Source: Prasinococcaceae sp. CCMP 1430 (taxonomy: Eukaryota > Prasinodermophyta > Palmophyllophyceae > Prasinococcales > Prasinococcaceae). From it: a stretch of 44,202 nt of DNA. The notes under the pieces are model-generated. The model was not told the origin of the DNA. It was given only the letters and a program-made list of their open reading frames with translations, and made no database searches. Numbering within the stretch: the stretch's first letter is position 1; every line of letters starts with the position of its first letter. The position numbers and the translations under genes were made by a program. The DNA is taken from NCBI GenBank assembly GCA_013416795.1, contig RQSC01000016.1, positions 188,232 through 232,433 on the forward strand, read 5' to 3'. Shown here piece by piece: positions 1-10,574 of the stretch.

Positions 1-937
1 ACCCGCCCGCCCACCCCGCCGTCTGCAGGCGTGCCGGGCCCGCCTGCGCGCGCTGCGCGCGCGCGCGCGCGCGCGTGCCCCTCCCGCCATCAAATCGAAA
101 GGGGCTCAAAAAAGGCGCGCGCTCCCCCTCCCCCCCCCCTCCCCGATCGAACACTGCCCCCCCTCAAAAAATGAATGCATTTTCATACGAAGGAAGAAGC
201 CTCGGGTCGAATTCGACTGTGAATTGTCAGTCTCGGAATCGACGCCGAATACGCACCCGTCGACTCGAATCGTCGCTGCCCGCATAAACCCTGACCCTAA
301 ACCAAACGCCCGCTTCGTTCCGTTTCCGTTCGTACGCGTTGCGTCGATCGATCCGCGTTTTCGGATGCGTTTTGACGTGGCGAAACACCACATCACATCA
401 CATCACATCGGCAAGGTGGGGGTGAGGGGAAAAAAGAAAAAAACGCATCTTGAAGCAGCCAACCTCGCACCGCCGTTCGTGCGTGCGTTTTGATGGAGGG
501 GGCGGCCCGGCGGCGCCGCCGGCGTTTTTCCCGGGCGAGCTCGACGAGCTCGACGAGCACGACGAGCACGACGAGCTGGACGAGCTCGACGGCGGCGGCG
601 CGGCCGCCGTCGCGCGGGCGGGCAGGGGGGTGGGAGACGACTCGCGGAGGGCGCAGCCGCGTCCCTCCCCCCGCCGAGCTCGCTCCTCGCCACCCCACCC
701 AACCCGCCCCGGCGTGCCGATCGACGGCGCCGAGCGAGCGGGAATCGCCGAGCGCGCCGACAAAAGCGCGCGACAGGAAGCAGCGCGCGCGCGCCATCGG
801 CAGCCGGAGCCTCCCCCCCGCGGGAGGGGTTTCCGCGCGCGCGCGCGCCTGGCGTCAGCCGCGCGAGGGCGGACGCGAGGTGAGGGGCGTCGCTCCTCGT
901 CGCGACGGCAGCCGCCTCAGTCATCGGTGAGCTCCCG
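1..937. other. Non-coding or unassigned left flank
   Basis: I see no supportable gene here. Long open frames exist on both strands, but they are Arg/Ala/Pro-rich low-complexity readings typical of very GC-rich DNA. The stretch holds a GC dinucleotide run (about 48-74), a telomere-like AAACCCTGACCCTAAACC segment (286-303), four CACAT units (about 388-409) and a 9-bp tandem repeat (537-590). It may contain the promoter of the flippase gene that follows. Confidence 0.5.
537..590. repeat. Six-copy 9-bp tandem repeat (GAGCTCGAC)
   Basis: Six consecutive 9-base units start at 537, 546, 555, 564, 573 and 582. They are variants of GAGCTCGAC and GAGCACGAC. The length is a multiple of three, so any reading frame crossing it stays open, which explains the long spurious frames on both strands. 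Confidence 0.85.
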
Positions 938-3900
938 ATGGCAGGCGGCGGCGACCTTCCCCTTTCCGGCGGTGCGCCGGTGGGGGCGCGCCACGCGCGC
1001 TCGGGGAGCGACACGACCTTTGATCGCGCGCCGAGCGCGGCGGCGCTCGCAGAGGCCGACAGCAGAGGCGGCGAGGGCAGCTCCTCCGGTGGGATCGCCG
1101 CTGGTGACGAGAGCAGTGCGGGTGTCCTCAGGGCCGTGGCGCGCAGAGCTTCGGCGCGGATGGTGCGTACTGTCTGTCGGTGGTTGTTTGCGCCCGCGTG
1201 AGCCCTGTGCATGAGATCCCAGCTGCAAGCTGCAGAGCGGACCTGCACACGCATGCGTTCGTGCAAGCGCCTGTAGAGAGCAGCGCCCATTGCCCTCGGC
1301 TGCTACGACGCGCCTCCGCCGCAAGAATGCGCACCGCCCTCCATCGGCACTTGCGAAAGTATCTCAGCTGACGCCCAGTGCTACTCGTGCCCACGCGTGC
1401 GCGCGCGGCATGCACGCGCCGATCGGCACCGCGCTTTCTTGCGCATGTCGGCCGCGCACACGGCGATTGCTGCCTCGCTCGAACGCCTTTATTTGTGCTC
1501 ACGCTACTCCTGCTGGGCGGTGCAGTCCGCACCGCCCGCTGCCGCGCGCGGACAGCTCGTGCAAGCGGCGAGCGTGTTGCCTGCGCTCGTACCTGAGTCA
1601 CCCCCGCCGGAGCATCCGCGCCATGCCGACGAAGAAAAAGGCACGGAAGGGGTGGGCGCCAGTGCTGTCTCAGGCGGCGCCGCAGCTGATGCGGCGACCG
1701 CCGCCTCTCCCCCAGGCGGTGATGGTGCGCTCCCATTCGTCGATCCCAACGAGGAGGACGCCGAGGCTTCCGTGCAGCGTGCCGTGTCTGGCACCAGCAG
1801 CAGCCTCGAACTCATCGCCGGGAACGGCGAATGCAGCGCGGGGGGGAGTCTGCCGGCGAAGGAGAAGAAGGCGCGCGCCGGCCTGCTGGCGTGGCTGTTC
1901 TGCTGCGGGTGCGGGGCGGGCGCGGGGCTGTGCGGCCTCTTCCGAAAGCACGAGCCAAAGGCGCGCACGGTCATACTGAACGCCTCCGAGCAGCCGCCCG
2001 AGGCCGCGCGAGAGTACGCCTCCAATCGCGTGGTTTCGTCCAAGTACACGCTGATCTCGTTCATACCCCTCAACCTGTGGCAACAGTACCACCGCGTGTC
2101 TAATGTGTACTTCACGTTGGTGGCGGCGCTCAGCTGGTGGAGGGAGGTGAGCCCGTTCGACCCAGGCGGCTCGACGGTGGCGATCATCTTCATCGTGGTC
2201 GTGGGGATGCTCAAGGACGCCGCGGACGACTACAAGCGCCACGTTGAGGACAACGCGTTGAACCAACTCAGTTTCACCACGCGGCTGAGGCGAGCACAGA
2301 GCGCGCCGGGTGGAGCACCCGTCGGTGCTGACGGTGGAATCGCTATGGCGTCGACGACCCCGTCGTCAGCCAGCGGCGGCGTGGGTGCAGAGGCGAATGG
2401 GGGCGCCGCTGGCGCCAGCGAGGAGATCGCCGGCGTGGTGCAGGAGCGCGTCGCCTGGCAGGACCTGAAGGTCGGCGACACTGTGCTCGTGCGCGACAAC
2501 GAGCAGTTTCCCGCCGACATGGTGTGTCTGCACACTAGCCTCGAAGGCGACGTATGTTTCGTGAAGACCGCCAATCTCGATGGCGAGACCAACCTCAAGC
2601 TCCGCTCGGTGGCGCCTGGGGTCAGCACGGACAGCGTCGCGCACGCACTCATGCTAGAGGGCGAGGTGACTGCCGAAGCGCCTTCTCCCAACCTGACGTC
2701 GATGGAGGGCACCATCCGCATCGAGGGCTCCGAGAAGGTCGCGCTCTCCATCAACGAGGTGCTCCTGCGCGGGACGACGCTCAAGAATACTGGCAGCGTG
2801 GTAGGCTGCGTCGTGTACACTGGGCACGAGTCGCGCATCGTCATGAACGCGTCGGCTCCGCCATACAAGCGCTCCACGTACGACGCCTTCATCAATTGGC
2901 AGATCCTGTACATCTTCGTAGTGCAGATATGCCTGATCCTCGGCTCCGCGGGCGGCTCGCTGGCGTTCCGCCAGGAGAATCGGGAGAGCGCCTGGTACCT
3001 GGACTTCGTGAACGACTCGGACGGCGACTTTCTCTTCTTTTTCAAGAAGTGCATCACGTTCTTCATCCTTTACAGCTACATGGTGCCGATCTCCTTGGTC
3101 GTGACGATGGAAATCGTCAAGGCGCTGCAAAGTTCGGTCATGATCGATCGCGACCCTCTGATGTACGACGCCGAGACCGACGAGCGCGCGCGCGCGCGCA
3201 CCACCAGCCTGAACGAGGACCTCGGCGCCGTGCGGTACGTCTTCAGCGACAAGACGGGCACGCTCACTGCCAACGACATGAACCTGCGCCAGCTTTGCGT
3301 GGGTGGCAAGAACTACGGGCGAATGGGGTTCAAGCTCGAGGACTTTATTGGCGCCGGCGCCCCCGCAGATGGCGCAGACAGCGGCGAGCCAGAGGACGTG
3401 GTCTCGGCAGCCGAGAACGGCAACGGGAACGAGCGCTACGGCGCGGCAGGCGCGCCGAGGGCCCGTCGGCCGTCGGACATAGCGCGCACCGTCCCCAGGG
3501 GACGAGAGGCTGCCGTCGCCGCCCGCCGCGCCTTCGATCCCGCGCTTGATGTGTCTTCGCCCGACGCGGCAGGAGCACTCACCTGCCTCGCGTTGTGCCA
3601 GACGATTCTCGTTACGAGGGACGAGGACACAGGCGGCGTCTCGTATCAGGGCTCCTCACCGGACGAGGTCGCTCTCGTGTGCGCCGCCGCCCGGCTGGGC
3701 TTTGCCTACGTGGACCGTTCCGCTACCGCCCTCACCATGTGCGTGGATGGCGGCAAGAACGTCACGTACGAGACCGAGGTGGTCCTCGAGTTCTCAAGCG
3801 AACGCCGGCGCATGGCGGTGCTCGTGAAGGAAAACGACACCGCGGACAGCCACGTGACGCTGTACATCAAGGGCGCGGACTCGGCAATCATGCCCCGGCT

Positions 3901-5821
3901 GCGAGCGCCGCGCAACATGCGCGAACGCGAAGTACTGGCGGAGACGGAGCGGCTGCTCGAGGAGTACTCCCTCGAGGGCCTGCGCACGCTCGTGCTCGCG
4001 CGGCGCGAGATCCCCCTTGCCGACTTCCGCGAATGGGAGGCGCGCTACGCAAGCGCGTCGCAACTTACGGAGGGGCGCCGCGAAGCGATGGAGGCACTGG
4101 CAGAGGAGGTCGAGCAGCACCTCGAACTCCTCGGTGCGACAGCCATCGAAGACAGGCTGCAAGATCGTGTCCCCGAAACGCTCGGCAAGCTGCGCGACGC
4201 GGGCGTGCACGTGTGGGTTATCACCGGTGACAAGCAGCAGACAGCGATCAACATCGCGCGCTCCGCTGGGCTCTTCACTGGCGACCCGCGCGACATCCTC
4301 AAGCTCAACGCGCGCTCGGATGAGGAGCTCGCGGAGGTGATGCGCGACGTCGAGATGTCCGTGTTCAAGTCATCGGAGGGCAGTGCAGCCTCCCAACCGA
4401 ACGGGGCACGGGCGCGGCGGCGCGCCCTCACTGCGGGAGACTACCTGCTACCTTGGCGCTGGTTCCGCAGCAGGAAGGAAGCGCCTGGCGCGCAAACCCT
4501 CGAGCCCCCCTCCGCGCGCAACATGCGCGTGTTCGCCAGCCCCGACAGCATCTACAAGCACCAGGCGGAGATGGCAAGCGCCCAGCTGGTGGTCGATGGT
4601 GGCACCCTCGACCTGATCCTCGATGACGTCACGCTGGAGGCGCGGCTCGCGTCGCTCGCGCAGCGCTGCACAGCCGTGGTCGTTTGCCGCGCGAGCCCGA
4701 TACAGAAGGCTCGCGTAGTCCGCATGATGAAGGGCAAGAGCAAGGCGGTGACGCTGTCCATCGGCGACGGGGCCAACGATGTGCCTATGATACAGGAGGC
4801 ACACATCGGCGTGGGAATATTTGGCAAGGAGGGCCGCCAGTCGGTCAACAACAGCGACTACGCCATCGGCCAGTTCCGCTTCCTGCAGGATCTGATGCTC
4901 GTCCACGGCCAGCAAGACAGACAGCGGCTTGCGCGCCTCATCAAGTACAGCTTCTTCAAGAATTTGGCGTTTGCATTCATGATGTTTTTCACGCAGATAT
5001 ACGTGGGCTGGTCGGGGCAGAGCCCCGCCAACGCCACGCCCGCCGCGCTGTTCAACGTCGTCTTTACGGCGCTGCCCATCGGCGTCCTCGCTGTGATGGA
5101 CTTTGGATTGCGGCGCTCGACACTGCTGCGCTTCCCGCAGCTGTACCTCAGCCACCGTTCGCTCACGCGCGGCGTCTTCTGGAAGTCGCTATTGGAGGGC
5201 GTCGGCTTCGGCGCGGTGGCCTTCTTCGTCCCGTTTTGGCTGTTCAGCTTCGACGCGGGGCGCAACAATATCAATGACTTCGAGAGCTGCGGGAACCTCG
5301 CGTACACGATCGTGCTCACCATTGTGACGCTCGACCTCTGCCTCGTCGTCAGGAGCTGGAGCGTCCTCTTCACTTTCACGATCTTCGCGTGCTACTTCGT
5401 CTGGTATCCCTTCTACAACGTCTACCCCTCGCTGTACACCGAAACCAAAGGCTTCACGGCCGAGGGCAGCGCCGCACACTCGTTCGCGGACGTGCGTTGG
5501 TGGCTCGCTGTGGCACTCTCGGCGATGTTCACCACCACATATCGCCTCTGTTGGCTCACGCAGCGTGTGCTCTTCCGGCCGCGCGACGAGGACATCGTCC
5601 GCGAGTGGGAGCTGCTGCAGAGCAAGATCAACTGGCAGAGAGAGCGAGAAGAGCGGGTGAAGGCGCGGGGCGGCGGAGGGAGCACGACGTCATCAGCGCG
5701 GTCCCCCGACTCGCCCCAGGAGAGCTGGGCGGGCGGCGCCAGAGAGGAGCAGGGTAATGGTGACCTCAGAATGGGTGGCTCCATCCAGATGGCACACGTG
5801 TCGTCGGATCGGGCGTATTAA
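938..5821 (+). CDS. P4-type ATPase (phospholipid flippase)
   Basis: This is a P4-ATPase, which moves aminophospholipids to the cytosolic leaflet of Golgi, endosome or plasma membranes. The signature motifs are intact: actuator loop DGET (nt 2579-2590), membrane-4 motif PISL (3086-3097), phosphorylation motif DKTGTLT with its Asp at 3248, KGAD nucleotide-binding motif (3869), TGDK (4223) and GDGAND hinge motif (4763). M1-M2 start near 2050, and six C-terminal helices lie at about 4940-5560. The frame is open from 1397, but I favour two exons, 938-1162 and 1526-5821. The donor is ATG|GTGCGT, a CTGAC branch point lies at 1368, and no AG occurs from 1379 until the acceptor at 1525. That gives about 1,506 residues. 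A Cys-rich hydrophobic patch precedes M1 (nt 1885-1945). The family call is firm; the N-terminus is inferred. The gene converges on PSTK, about 100 bp away. Confidence 0.9.
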
Positions 5822-5924
5822 GCGAAGGCCGAGGAGGGCGAGTGGCGGTCGACGAAAGTGGTCGCCGCGAGCGTGACGATGCGCCCACCACGCAAGCCGC
5901 GGTATGATCGTGTCCTTTACTTGA

Positions 5925-6961
5925 TTACTTATTAAGCCCTGCCATGATCTCAGCCGCGCGCTGTGTGAAGGCCTGCGCGACGCGCTCCGCGTCCGCAGCG
6001 AAGCCCGTCTCCTGCGCGGCCAGTCGCGCCGCAGCGAGCGCCTCCTTGCGCGCTGAGGCGAGCGCTGCCGACGCCGCGCGCTTGTTGCAGTCTGCAGGGG
6101 CGCGCCGCATTGCCTCGGCCACCGCGCGGCGGCAGAGCAGGTCGGCAGCGTGCAACGCACTCTCCGCGGTTGCGGCGCGGTCGGCCTCGCGACTCGCGAG
6201 CAGGGCCTCGTCTTCCGACGCGAGCAGCTCGGGCGCGGCGCCCCACGCGACGTGCATGATCCATGTGGCCGCCTGGTGGCGCTCCGCCAGGAGATATTGC
6301 GCCGACGGCGGGTCAGCGTGTGCGCACGGGGACGCACCAGCGCAGCTCGGCGCGCTCTCGCACGCGACCTCACCTCCTCTGCGAAGCCGTCGACATCTGC
6401 GCCCTCTGCAGCAGTGTCGAGGGACAGGACAGGCCCACCCTCGGTGCTCGCATCGGGCACCTCCATGACTGCCGCCATGCGCGCGATGGTCTCCTCACCC
6501 ACGCGTGCGCCGCCCGCGCGCGACGCGTCGCGAGCCACGCACGCGCTTGTGCTCGCTTGCACGTGCACACACGCGAATGCGGCGCGGGCGCGGCGACACA
6601 GTCCGTAGAACTCGCGGCGCATCGAGCGGTAGAAGTGGTTGTCGTCAACCAGCACGACCCCGCCGCTGCCGCGCGTGCCGCCCTCGCCGCCCTCGCCGCG
6701 CCACTCATCGAGCGCCCGCGCCACACGGGACGCAGCCAGTCTGCGCGACTCCTTCCACACGCGCGCACCCTCCTCACCACCCCACTCCGCACTACCGTCA
6801 CGCACGCTCCTCCTTGCCTCGTCGAGGTAGGCGTCGGCGGCGACGCTCACGCACCGCACGCCGTGCGCGCGGCCGAGGACGCCCGCCAGCGCGGCCGCGA
6901 GCGTCGACTTGCCCGAGCCGGGCAGGCCGACGAGCACCACCACCAACGAGGGGGCCCGCAT
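5925..6961 (-). CDS. PSTK: O-phosphoseryl-tRNA(Sec) kinase (PSTK)
   Basis: PSTK phosphorylates seryl-tRNA(Sec), the step before SepSecS makes selenocysteinyl-tRNA. Exon 1 (6961-6374) has a P-loop GLPGSGKST (residues 12-20) and the PSTK hallmark DDNHFYRSMRRE (106-117), which differs from the related KTI12. The downstream frame (6272-5925) resembles the family's helical C-terminus (ALHAADLLCRRAVAEAMRR). The two frames are joined by a 101-nt intron (6373-6273) with donor GAG|GTGAGG, a CTGAC branch point at 6316-6312 and acceptor CCACCAG. The spliced product is about 311 residues, against about 350 in animals. The intron also stays open in the frame of exon 2, so a simple frameshift is an alternative. 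The gene is divergent from the MATH gene across about 295 bp. Confidence 0.82.
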
Positions 6962-7256
6962 CGGAGTATCGGCTGGGCGCGAGGCAGGCCCTGCGCGCGC
7001 GCAGGGCGCGCATCGACCGTCGCAGCCGACGTGTGCGTGTGTGTGTGTGTGGTGAGGGGAGCTGGGCGGTGGTCGCTGTCAGGCGCGCACCGCCGGCCGC
7101 GCGCGGCGCCCTGCGGTTTGGGTTGAGGCTTCCCAGGGGGGTAAGGTGCATTGATGCCAGCGTGAGGATTGTAGATTTAGTGTAGGGTCTGTTATGTATA
7201 TCAAAATGCATTGTGATTCACGCACACGTGGCGGCGGCGGCTGGGCTGGCCGCGCC
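6962..7256. promoter_or_regulatory. Divergent intergenic promoter region with GT repeat
   Basis: About 295 bp separate the PSTK start (-) from the MATH-protein start (+), so both promoters must lie here. It contains a short GT/TGTG run near 7033-7052 and an AT-richer stretch just before the + strand gene. I see no clear TATA box. Confidence 0.5.
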
Positions 7257-10200
7257 ATGGCGGGCTCGGCGGGCTCGGACGGCCGGCTGACGGCCGCAGT
7301 TGGGGCCGACGCGGCGTCTGACCGCGCGACGGTCGGCACCGTCTCGTGCGACGTCGTCAAGGCCGATGCTTCGACCGCGTCCGCGTCGACGAGCGGCCCG
7401 CCCGAGCTCTACGGCAAGTTCACCTGGAAGATAGACAAGTTCTCGGAGATCTCCAAGCGGGAGTTGCGCTCCTCCATGTTCAAGGTGGGGGGCTTCCACT
7501 GGTACATCCTGGTGTATCCCCACGGCTGCGACGTGAGCGACCACTTGAGCCTCTTCCTGTGCGTTGCGGACTACGACAAGCTGCTGCCTGGCTGGACGCA
7601 CTTCGCGCAGTTCACAATCGCAGTGGTGAACCGAGACCCCAAGAAGTCCAAGTACTCGGACACGCTGCACCGCTTCAGCAAGAAGGAGCACGACTGGGGG
7701 TGGAAGAAGTTCATGTCTCTCGACAAGCTGGCGGACGGCTTCACGGTGAGCGACACGTTGGTGATAAAGGCACAGGTGCAGGTCATCAAGGAGGCCAGCG
7801 CGAGCCCCTTCAGATGTCTGGACGCGCAGTACCGACGCGAGCTGGTGCGCGTGTACCTGACCAACGTGGAGGGGATCTGCAGGCGGTTTGTGGAGGAGCG
7901 GCGCACGGAGCTGGCGCGGATGGCGCGCACAGCAGACGCAGGGTTCCGGTCGTACTGGGGCACCGCAGAGGGCGACCGACAGCGGCGCAGCACGGCCGAG
8001 TCGCGCGCCGGCGTGCTGAAGGCCATCGTCAAGCGCTTCTTCAACGAGAAGGAGGTGACGTCGACGCTGTTGATGGACGCGCTGTGTTCAGGCGTGAGCG
8101 CTCTGCTGCCACTGGAGGAGGCTGAGGTCGCGCGCGCTGCGCAGGAAGAGGCGCGCGCGGCGGCGCTCGAAGCGCTCGCAGCCGACGTCGAGGCGACGCC
8201 CATGAGCGAGATGACCGACGCCTCGCGCGACGAGCGCCTGCGCGCTCTCGAGGGGGCAGCGCTGCCGCCGCTGGCTAATCTGGTCGGCACGACGGGGCCC
8301 GGCGGCGACTTCGTGCTTGCGGTCGATGTCCTGTCGGCGCTCGAGGTGGGCGTTTCGGCCTCGCTTCCGCCTGCGCCGGAGGACAAGGTGGACTCGCCAG
8401 AGCGCGACGACGCGCGCCTGGCCGAGCTCGGGAGGTGCACCGTCGAGATGTTTGTGCTAGGGCATCTCATGTCGCAGCGCGTGGAGGTGGCCTACCGCGA
8501 GGCCGAAGCGCTCAAGATGCAGCAGGAGCTGCTTCGCGAGGAGGAGGAGGAACGCGCGGGCGCCAACGCCGCCTCCGAGAAGCGCTCCAAAAAGCAGGAG
8601 AAGCGCAAGCGGAAAAAGGAGCAGGCGAAGAAGGAGCGCGCCGAGAAGGAAGCTGCCGAGGCGGAGGCAGCGGCTGCCGCGGAGGCGATCGCCGCCGAGG
8701 AGAAGCGGAAAGCCAAGGAGGCCGCCGCCGAGGCCGCCAGGCTCAAGGCGGAGGCCAAGGCGAAGAGCGAAGCGGAGGCCAAGGCCAAGAGCGAGGCAGA
8801 AGCCAAGATCAAGGCGAAGGCCGCCGCAGAGGCCAAGGCGAAGGCCAAGGCGGAGGCCAAGGCGGCCAAGGCGGAGGCCGCCGCCAAGGCGGAGGCCGCC
8901 GCCAAGGCGGAGGCGGCAGAGGCGGAGCTCAGGGCGGATGCGCAGCGACGGAAGGCCGGGGAGGCGGCCAGAGGTGCCGAGGCTGCGAAAGCGAACCTGC
9001 GAGAGAATGGCCTTTGCGCGGAGGGAGCGCCAGCTCCGGCGTCGGGGAGCTCTGAGTCGGGCACAGACAGTGGCTCGAGCTCCAGCGGCGAGAGCGACGC
9101 GAGCGCACGTGGTAGCAGCGGTGACGGCGGACGCGGGGCGCCAGAAAGGATGGATGCGGCGACGCGAGCGCAGTCGCAGGCGCTCGCACAGGCGCAGGCA
9201 CGTGCGCCGTCCGAGCGCGGAAACGTGCACGACGGCGACGGCGGGGGATGGGAGCAGGTTGAGCGTGGGCGACGGGCCAAGGGGGACGGCGGCAGGGACG
9301 ATGCCGCCGCCGCTGCCAAGCGCGCCGCCGCTGCTGGCGTGGGGTCGGCGGCGCCCATAGGAGGTGCTCCAGTCGTCACAGCGCGGGCGAACACTGCGGC
9401 GGCGGCCGCGGCGGCCGCCGCGGCCGCCGCACAGGGTCCGCTAGCAATGAGCTCAGCTGCGCCGGGTGCGCACAGCGCGCCCGCGCCCGCGGCGGGCGCG
9501 GCAGCAGGTAGCGCGGAGGTCCTCGCGCTGCGGCAGCGCGTGGTGGCGCTCGAGTCGGCGCTCCGCTCCAAGGAGGCGGAGGTGCGGTCGCTCCACGACG
9601 CGCTGCGGCGCGAGCGCGAGCGCGCCGACGCCATGGCATCTGCAGCAACGGTCATGAAGGGGGGTGACTCGAGCGTGAGCGCCAACGCCGCTCCGAGCAC
9701 TCGTGCCCCGCAGGCTCAGCCATCCTCGCAGCCGCCCGCGCGGGGTGCCGGCATGGTTGGCGCGAGCAGCCCGCGCGTCCGCGTCGCGGAGAACCGTGCG
9801 TGGGGCAGCGCGGGCGCGGCCGCACAGGCGCAGCAGCAGCAGCAGGCGCAGCAGCAGCGGGCACAGGCAGGGGTGTCGGGCGCTCGGAGCGGCGCCTCGA
9901 TGCCGCCAGGATTCGTTGGTGGAGGTGGTTCGCCCCTCAAGCAGCCGTCGGCGCAGTCCTCGCCGCAGCAGCCATCTCACCTGGTCCAGCCGACGTCGGC
10001 GGCAATGTCGCCGCAGCAGCAGCAGCGCGCGGTGGCGGCCGCCGCCGCAGCAGCGGCAGCAGTTGCGACCTCCGCACAGTTCGCCGCGCGCAGCGCAGCC
10101 CCGCCTGCAAGCGGAGCGAACGCGTCGGCTGCTTCGGCCGGACTCATGCCCACCACGCCCCCCGGGCGCTCGCTAGGCGGGCTCGGCATGCCAATGGGCA

Positions 10201-10337
10201 CGCCCCAGCAACAGGCGGCGCGCGTCCCGCCGCCTGGCTTGCCGGCGATGTCGCTGCACCAGGCCGTGCCGGTGGGCACACCCATGACGGAGGACTTCAG
10301 GCACCACCTGGACATGATTGATAGCCTTCTGGAGTGA
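7257..10337 (+). CDS. MATH (TRAF-like) domain protein, plant TRAF1/MUSE13 family
   Basis: An intronless gene of about 1,026 residues. I chose the ATG at 7257 (GCGCCATGG context) over an upstream in-frame ATG at 7194. The MATH domain (residues about 53-180: YGKFTWKIDKF, FHWYILVYPHGC, HDWGWKKF, DTLVIKAQVQVI) is followed by FRCLDAQYRRELVRVYLTNV, which matches land-plant TRAF1a/b (MUSE13/14). In Arabidopsis those act with SCF(CPR1) in NLR turnover and with ATG6 in autophagy. Then come a long Lys/Glu/Ala coiled coil (nt 8500-8940), poly-Ala (9397-9430), Gln-rich stretches (9830-9860, 10010-10025) and a short second coiled coil (9510-9640). The extreme C-terminus DFRHHLDMIDSLLE resembles the plant tail. 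Family membership is well supported; the function in algae is unknown. Confidence 0.88.
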   Translation: MAGSAGSDGRLTAAVGADAASDRATVGTVSCDVVKADASTASASTSGPPELYGKFTWKIDKFSEISKRELRSSMFKVGGFHWYILVYPHGCDVSDHLSLFLCVADYDKLLPGWTHFAQFTIAVVNRDPKKSKYSDTLHRFSKKEHDWGWKKFMSLDKLADGFTVSDTLVIKAQVQVIKEASASPFRCLDAQYRRELVRVYLTNVEGICRRFVEERRTELARMARTADAGFRSYWGTAEGDRQRRSTAESRAGVLKAIVKRFFNEKEVTSTLLMDALCSGVSALLPLEEAEVARAAQEEARAAALEALAADVEATPMSEMTDASRDERLRALEGAALPPLANLVGTTGPGGDFVLAVDVLSALEVGVSASLPPAPEDKVDSPERDDARLAELGRCTVEMFVLGHLMSQRVEVAYREAEALKMQQELLREEEEERAGANAASEKRSKKQEKRKRKKEQAKKERAEKEAAEAEAAAAAEAIAAEEKRKAKEAAAEAARLKAEAKAKSEAEAKAKSEAEAKIKAKAAAEAKAKAKAEAKAAKAEAAAKAEAAAKAEAAEAELRADAQRRKAGEAARGAEAAKANLRENGLCAEGAPAPASGSSESGTDSGSSSSGESDASARGSSGDGGRGAPERMDAATRAQSQALAQAQARAPSERGNVHDGDGGGWEQVERGRRAKGDGGRDDAAAAAKRAAAAGVGSAAPIGGAPVVTARANTAAAAAAAAAAAAQGPLAMSSAAPGAHSAPAPAAGAAAGSAEVLALRQRVVALESALRSKEAEVRSLHDALRRERERADAMASAATVMKGGDSSVSANAAPSTRAPQAQPSSQPPARGAGMVGASSPRVRVAENRAWGSAGAAAQAQQQQQAQQQRAQAGVSGARSGASMPPGFVGGGGSPLKQPSAQSSPQQPSHLVQPTSAAMSPQQQQRAVAAAAAAAAAVATSAQFAARSAAPPASGANASAASAGLMPTTPPGRSLGGLGMPMGTPQQQAARVPPPGLPAMSLHQAVPVGTPMTEDFRHHLDMIDSLLE

Positions 10338-10574
10338 GCGGGTTCGCGCCGCAGGCAACTGGTGCAGCACGGCAGGCTCAGGGCGCAGCGCTCGCGCGCC
10401 CCACGTAAGTTCTCGCAGCAGTCCGGCAAGCGAGCATTGCGCGCCCGCGCGGCGGCGAGCACGCGCGCAGCCGCGCGCCCCTCCATCCCTGGCAAGAGAT
10501 GCGTGTACTATTACTGCGACCTGCGCCGCGCTTCTACTGGGGCCCGCAAGAGGGGTGGGGTGAAGGGATGCGAC

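Noticed and set aside
403-1290. Overlapping long frames on both strands upstream of the flippase
   Set aside because: Arg/Ala/Ser/Pro-rich low-complexity readings in all frames, with no domain signatures; expected from GC-rich DNA with few stops.
5925-6961. KTI12/elongator-associated kinase instead of PSTK
   Set aside because: The DDNHFYRSMRRE motif and the helical C-terminus fit PSTK; the KTI12-type motif is absent.
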